Shown here: positions 60,723-64,000 of the stretch, one piece after another | How positions within the stretch are numbered: position 1 is the stretch's first letter | How the letters are laid out: every line of letters starts with the position of its first letter | Source of the DNA: Palleronia aestuarii | GTDB lineage: Bacteria; Pseudomonadota; Alphaproteobacteria; Rhodobacterales; Rhodobacteraceae | Direction: 5' to 3' | Assembly (NCBI RefSeq): GCF_003253995.1 | Contig: NZ_QKZL01000008.1 | Span: forward strand, 86,642 to 150,641 | Length of the DNA stretch: 64,000 nt | Translations under genes and position numbers: made by a program | The notes under the pieces: model-generated | The model's database searches: none | What the model was told of the DNA's origin: nothing | Seen by the model: only the letters and a program-made list of their open reading frames with translations

Positions 60723-61132
60723 GCGAAATGCGCGGCGATCCGCCTGAGGTGCGGGGCGTCGCGATGCTCAACGAGATAGAGACCCTGCCACGTTCCAAGC
60801 CGCATCCGTCCCCCCGACACCGGCACCTGGAGGCTGACCGGAAGATGGGCGGCCTTGATATGGGCCGGCATGTCGTCCGGCCCCTCCGACCGGTGCCGCA
60901 GATACCGCATGTCCGGTGTGTCGGCCCGCGGGACTAGGCGATCGAGCCAGGCCAGCAGATCGCGTTGCACGTCCGGATCCGCGTTCTCCTGCACGAGGAG
61001 CGAGCAGGACGTGTGTCGGACGAAGAGCGTCAGAAGCCCGTCGCTCGCCCGCCCTTCGAGCCATTCCGCCGCATGGTCCGTGAACTCGTAGAGGCCGGGG
61101 CCGGTCGTTTCGACCTGAAACTCCGTCTGCAT
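60719..61132 (-). CDS. yjbQ: YjbQ family protein (UPF0047)
   Basis: A 137-residue protein of the YjbQ/UPF0047 family, implicated in secondary thiamine-phosphate synthase activity. FVRHTSCSLLVQENADPDV, HIKAAHLPVSLQVPVSGGRMRLGTWQGLYLVEHRD are the conserved blocks with the His residues of the active site. It is preceded on the same strand, at 1-nt spacing, by a secreted protein gene and converges on the SDR gene with overlapping stop codons. Confidence 0.92.
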   Translation of the reverse strand: MQTEFQVETTGPGLYEFTDHAAEWLEGRASDGLLTLFVRHTSCSLLVQENADPDVQRDLLAWLDRLVPRADTPDMRYLRHRSEGPDDMPAHIKAAHLPVSLQVPVSGGRMRLGTWQGLYLVEHRDAPHLRRIAAHFA

Positions 61133-61133
61133 G

Positions 61134-61511
61134 TCAGCGATCCGAGAAGCGGCTGAACTCGCAGAAGCGACGGGCGTAAGCCGCGGTCACCGACTGCCCT
61201 CCGGCGACTCGCAAAAGCCCGGTCGGTTGGCCCCGTGCGGGGTCGAGGCCGAAGGCGATGCCCTCCCCCGACCGGCGTGGCGGAGCCGAATAGCGATAGA
61301 GCCGCGTGCCGGTGGGAAGGCCGAGGCCGCGGATCGCGAACTCCCCGGCGGCACACCAGAAGTCCGAGGCGCCGGACGCACCCGCCCAATCGACGGTGAA
61401 CCCCTCCCCCGGTGCGTTGGCGACGACGTTCAAACCATTGTCTGCACGGAAAGCGGCCGCGGGCGTTGCGATCAATGCAGAGGCAACAAGAGCAAAATAC
61501 AGGCGCTTCAT
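61134..61511 (-). CDS. Small exported protein of unknown function
   Basis: A 125-residue secreted protein with a signal peptide (MKRLYFALVASALIATPAAA). The mature part contains two Cys (FWCAAGEF and RRFCEFSRF) that could form one disulfide, and many short beta-type segments (GFTVDWAGASGASDFWC, GLPTGTRLYRYSAPPRR). No family recognised. One base separates its stop from the yjbQ start (TGACATG), so they are coupled. The promoter must lie in the 130 bp up to the divergent DedA-type gene. Confidence 0.7.
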   Translation of the reverse strand: MKRLYFALVASALIATPAAAFRADNGLNVVANAPGEGFTVDWAGASGASDFWCAAGEFAIRGLGLPTGTRLYRYSAPPRRSGEGIAFGLDPARGQPTGLLRVAGGQSVTAAYARRFCEFSRFSDR

Positions 61512-61641
61512 CGGCGGCTCCGGGGTTCAGCAACAACCTTGAGAGTATCACCTGGCGCCCGACATTCCAGTCACGTCGATTGACGCGAACGTTGCGGAAG
61601 CAGGGCTTCACCAAACCGGGCCGACCCTCGATAAAGGACGG

Positions 61642-62214
61642 ATGGATCTCGATCCTCTTCTCGTCGAGCACGGTCTGTGGCTCGTTTTCCTGGGGACCGC
61701 GATCTCCAGCGATAGTGTCGCGCTCACCGCGGGCGTGCTGGAGCAGCGTGGCGTGTTTGAACGATGGCCGACGATCATCGCCATTGCGCTCGGCGGCTGG
61801 GTTTCCGATATCGTGCTCTATCTCGCGGCCCTGCTCTTCAGTACGCGTCCCTCGGTCGCGAAAGCGCTCGACCATCCCGCAGCGGACCGGTTCGTCTCGC
61901 GCTTTCTCGGACGACCGATACTCCTCGCGGCGCTGTTCCGGTTCGTGCCGGGCAGCCGGACCTTCGTCCCCCTGGCGCTCGCCGCGGGAGGAACGATCAG
62001 TTTCCAGACCTATGCGGCGGTGACGGCGGTGACTGCCCTCGTCTGGGGTTGGCTCATGGTGGCCGTGGGCCACCAGATCGGCGATTTCATCCAGTCGATC
62101 TGGGGCACGATCCGGGAAACGGAATCGATCCTCGTCTGGCCCGCGCTCGCCATCGCCGTGTTCCTCGCAAGCATCGCGTGGCGCGTCTGGCACGTCTGGC
62201 GCAAGCCGCGATGA
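61642..62214 (+). CDS. DedA-family membrane protein (VTT domain)
   Basis: A 190-residue membrane protein with five to six helices. It has the DedA/VTT features LVFLGTAISSDSVALTAGVL, GGWVSDIVLYL, and RFVPGSRTFVPLALAAGG (the conserved F-x-P-G-x-R motif). DedA/TMEM41 relatives move lipids between leaflets. AAAGGACGG lies before the ATG. Next to the left edge of the IS region; a hairpin follows 5 bp after its stop. Confidence 0.88.
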   Translation: MDLDPLLVEHGLWLVFLGTAISSDSVALTAGVLEQRGVFERWPTIIAIALGGWVSDIVLYLAALLFSTRPSVAKALDHPAADRFVSRFLGRPILLAALFRFVPGSRTFVPLALAAGGTISFQTYAAVTAVTALVWGWLMVAVGHQIGDFIQSIWGTIRETESILVWPALAIAVFLASIAWRVWHVWRKPR

Positions 62215-62236
62215 AAAAGGCGCCCCGCGGGGCGCC
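62214..62236 (-). terminator. Terminator facing leftward transcription from the IS region
   Basis: A perfect palindrome GGCGCCCC-GC-GGGGCGCC (62219-62236) is followed on the minus strand by TTTTT (62218-62214). It therefore terminates transcripts arriving from the IS elements on its right; on the plus strand no T-tract follows, so it may be only partly effective for the DedA gene. Confidence 0.6.
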
Positions 62237-62250
62237 TCTAGGCTTGGGAC

Positions 62251-62591
62251 TCATAGCCAATAGATGACGGTGGCGGCGTTTGAGCCCTTATAGTCGCTGA
62301 CCTGGTCGGCGGCTATAAAGAGGCGGACAGGGCGGCCTTCGCGGTCGGTGACGACATGGAGCCTGCTATTCATCCCGCCGTCCTCGGGGAAACGATCCAC
62401 CGGATCGTCTCCTGATCCTCGAACTCCGCCCGATCAGGCGGCTACGCTCCCCTTTTTGAAGGCGCAGGCTTTAGGCTGTCCGGTGCGCCTTCAGATGGGT
62501 CGTGTCGATCATGATCGTCCAGCAATCGGCCTGCCCGGCGGCGAGCCCCTCCATGATCCGCGCGAACGCGCCCATGCGGCTCCACCTGATC
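62251..62591 (-). pseudogene. IS5-family transposase remnant
   Basis: Minus-strand translation gives RWSRMGAFARIMEGLAAG and MIDTTHLKAHRTA, both typical IS5-family transposase (IS427-like) segments, then an in-frame stop, the peptide SLRLQKGERSRLIGRS, and after a frame change GGMNSRLHVVTDREGRPVRL and ADQVSDYKG. The last residues, SNAATVIYWL followed by a stop, look like the transposase C-terminus, so an internal part is deleted. The upstream (right) part is separated by the IS3 element. Confidence 0.85.
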
Positions 62592-62614
62592 TGATCTTCC
62601 CCCGGTTCGGTGGA
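62592..62614. repeat. Left inverted repeat of the IS3 element
   Basis: Starts TGATCTTCCCCC and ends GGTTCGGTGGA. It is identical over 23 bp to the reverse complement of 63976-63998; one more flanking base (C/G) also matches. Confidence 0.9.
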
Positions 62615-62619
62615 AGCGG

Positions 62620-63542
62620 TTAGGCCGCCCGTTCCATGGCGGCGGATGATCTGTATCCCAGCGCCGAGTGGAGGCGGTGAGTAGTGTACCAGCCCTCGGT
62701 CCAGGCGAACAGGTCGCGCCTCGCCTCGTCCCTGGTGGCGTAGCTCTGGTGGTGGACGCGCTCGGTCTTCAGAGACCCAAAGAAGCTCTCCATGGGGGCG
62801 TTGTCGAGGCAATCGCCCTTGCGGCTCATCGACGGCGTGATCTTCGCGGCCTCCAGGGCCTTGCGGTAGTCCTCGCAGGCGTACTGGATACCGCGGTCGG
62901 TGTGGCAAATCAGGCCGGGGGCCGGCCTCTGTCGCCTCACCGCCATCTCGAGCGCCTCGACGGCGATCTCGGCGTGCAGCGTCTCGCGCATGGACCATCC
63001 CACGATCTTGCGCGTGTGCAAGTCGAGGACCGCGGCCAGGAGTGTACGGGGACCGTGGCCCCGGTGGGGCCGCGACAGCCCCGGGAACCAGCCTTCGCCG
63101 GTGCGCACGTAGAGCCTGCCCCCGCGGAGGCGGGGGCCAGGTCGCCGAGCCAAATCTGGTTCGGGGCCGCTGCGGTGAAGTCCCGTCCGAGCCTGTTCGG
63201 CGCGATGGGATACCCATGCCGGCTGTCAGTTGTCCGCACGCGGCGCGGCAAGGCGGCCAGCCCACGCAGCCCGGCCTGCCGCATCAGGCGGGCCACGCGA
63301 TTGCGCCCGACGGCTCGGCCCAGGCCACGTGGAACGGCATGCACACGCGGGACCCCATACGCGCCGCCGCTGTAGGCATGGATTCGACGGATCTCTTCGA
63401 GCAGAGATCGGTTGGCCTTCACCCGTGCGCTCTCGGGGCGGGAGCGCCATGCGTCGTAGCCGCTCACGGACACCCCCATCACGCGGCACATCACCGAGAT
63501 CGGCCAGAGGTTCTTGTGCTCATCCACGAACCCGAACTTCAT
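62620..63542 (-). pseudogene. IS3 orfB transposase, frameshifted
   Basis: The DDE transposase is readable in two frames. The first part, from the ATG at 63542 (MKFGFVDEHKNLWPISVMCRVMGV), carries the HTH_21-type region and the first catalytic Asp in NQIWLGDL. A GC-rich palindrome near 63118-63137 then shifts the frame, and the second frame continues with LYVRTGEGW, a 16-residue extra insert (FPGLSRPHRGHGPRTL), VLDLHTRKIVGWSM, HTDRGIQYACEDY (second Asp) and DNAPMESFFGSLK (Glu). Without a frame correction no full transposase is made. Confidence 0.85.
63118..63137. repeat. Palindrome inserted in orfB
   Basis: GCCCCCGC and GCGGGGGC flank a 4-nt loop exactly where the transposase reading frame breaks. 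Similar palindromic insertions lie at 63057-63071 and 63576-63616 in the same element. Confidence 0.6.
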
Positions 63543-63936
63543 CGGGTGGCCGCCCCGAAGAGCGAGCCATGTGCGGTCGCCATGGTCGCGCCACGGGTCC
63601 GAGCGACCGTGGCGACGGTGCAAGCACACTGGCGAGCGCGGCCTTTCGCAAGATGTCGCGCTCCGTCTGGAGACGGGTGTTCTCGCGCTTGAGGCGCGCA
63701 TTCTCGGCCGCCAGATCGGCGGGAGACAGACCTCCGGCGGCCGCCCTCGCGCCCGCGCGCGTCGTCGGGGCCATACCCGGCTCGCCGTAGCGCGTGATCC
63801 AGCGCCGCAGCACCGTCTCGTGCACGTCCAGTTCCTTGGCCACCGAGATGATCGTCAGACCGCTCGTGCGGACCCTCTCGACCGCCTCGCGCTTGAACGC
63901 CTCGGGAAACTCCCGCCGCTTCCGTTGCCCCGTCAT
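63520..63936 (-). CDS. IS3 orfA (helix-turn-helix transposase subunit)
   Basis: A 138-residue OrfA with the HTH_Tnp_1 region (FPEAFKREAVERVRTSGLTIISVAKELDVHETVLRRW) and a leucine-zipper-like helix (LAAENARLKRENTRLQTERDILRKA). In normal IS3 elements OrfA ends soon after DILRKA; here about 36 further residues follow, produced by a palindromic insertion. It overlaps the orfB start by 23 nt in a different frame, so the usual -1 frameshift fusion could still be produced for the first part only. Confidence 0.88.
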   Translation of the reverse strand: MTGQRKRREFPEAFKREAVERVRTSGLTIISVAKELDVHETVLRRWITRYGEPGMAPTTRAGARAAAGGLSPADLAAENARLKRENTRLQTERDILRKAALASVLAPSPRSLGPVARPWRPHMARSSGRPPDEVRVRG

Positions 63937-63975
63937 CAGATGCTCCTTCCAGGTCCGAAGACCTTAGCAGAGGCC

Positions 63976-63998
63976 TCCACCGAACCGGGGGAAGATCA
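63976..63998. repeat. Right inverted repeat of the IS3 element
   Basis: Reverse complement of 62592-62614 over 23 bp, ending GAAGATCA at 63998, two bases before the window edge. Confidence 0.9.
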
Positions 63999-64000
63999 GC

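Larger units (their letters stand above)
62592..63998 (-). mobile_element. IS3-family insertion sequence inserted in the IS5 remnant
   Basis: The element is bounded by 23-bp perfect inverted repeats beginning TGATCTTCCCCC (62592-62614 and the reverse complement at 63976-63998) and carries orfA and a disrupted orfB on the minus strand. Ends with TGA...TCA are standard for IS3. The 1407 bp include at least three palindromic segments not expected from the family. Only two bases follow the right end, so a target duplication cannot be checked. The element is likely inactive because orfB is frameshifted. Confidence 0.88.

Overview
The window is a high-GC chromosomal segment of an alphaproteobacterium, most likely a Rhodobacterales (Roseobacter/Rhodobacter group) member. 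The evidence is gene order and gene content. The nrdR-ribD-ribE-(x)-ribB-ribH-nusB string, the SUV3-like helicase/S4 protein/fdxA/carD block, an M23 peptidase with a DUF5930-like N-terminus overlapping a bactofilin gene, the Anbu operon, the LexA-linked gene mmcB, and a histidine tRNA with A73 and no encoded G-1 all point that way. No plasmid or phage backbone is visible. The only clear mobile DNA is at the right edge.

Layout. 1-7.4 kb: the 5' end of argS, a CPA-type antiporter, a GH13 alpha-glucosidase, dgt, an A-type Fe-S carrier, exonuclease III and an unrecognised membrane protein. 7.4-17 kb: a leftward run with uvrA, an OpgC-like membrane protein, a DUF924 protein, queA and a very large AsmA/YhdP-like protein. 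17-29.5 kb: mostly rightward genes for a Bcp peroxiredoxin, M23 peptidase plus bactofilin, proline iminopeptidase, a DUF421 protein, O-acetylhomoserine sulfhydrylase, an unusual 726-residue Pro-rich membrane protein and a Kef-type antiporter, plus leftward SIMPL protein and cobT and rightward cobS. 29.5-41 kb: the helicase-S4-fdxA-carD block, small envelope and lipid genes, then the four-gene Anbu operon (CP-ATP-grasp, alpha-E, transglutaminase, Anbu) with a divergent BLUF photoreceptor. 41.4-46 kb: ligase-associated exonuclease, a polyphosphate kinase 2 gene, an 11-bp tandem repeat array, an ATP-dependent DNA ligase and an amidohydrolase. 46-52.3 kb: pepF, a Gfo/Idh/MocA oxidoreductase, rpoH with a candidate heat-shock promoter, rluD, small conserved genes, tRNA-His and mmcB with a LexA-like box. 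52.3-54.6 kb: a structured noncoding RNA candidate (probably 6S RNA) followed by a coupled pair, a four-segment membrane protein and a secreted ClpP-like protein. 54.6-59.9 kb: the leftward riboflavin/nusB operon with two tiny membrane proteins at its end. 60-62.2 kb: an SDR, YjbQ, a secreted protein and a DedA-type protein. 62.25-64 kb: a decayed IS5-family transposase interrupted by an IS3-family element that is itself broken.

Working together. The riboflavin genes form one translationally coupled leftward unit (overlapping stops and starts) that appears to be fed from nrdR. The Anbu operon is likewise coupled. Exonuclease, PPK2 and ligase look like one DNA-repair unit in which polyphosphate could supply nucleotide for an ATP-consuming ligase; that link is inference. 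The most unusual DNA is the 11-bp-period array immediately upstream of the ligase start, the 6S-like RNA with its neighbouring membrane/protease pair, and the palindrome-laden IS3 element. All coordinates come from reading the sequence; family names rest on motif recognition, not on a database search.
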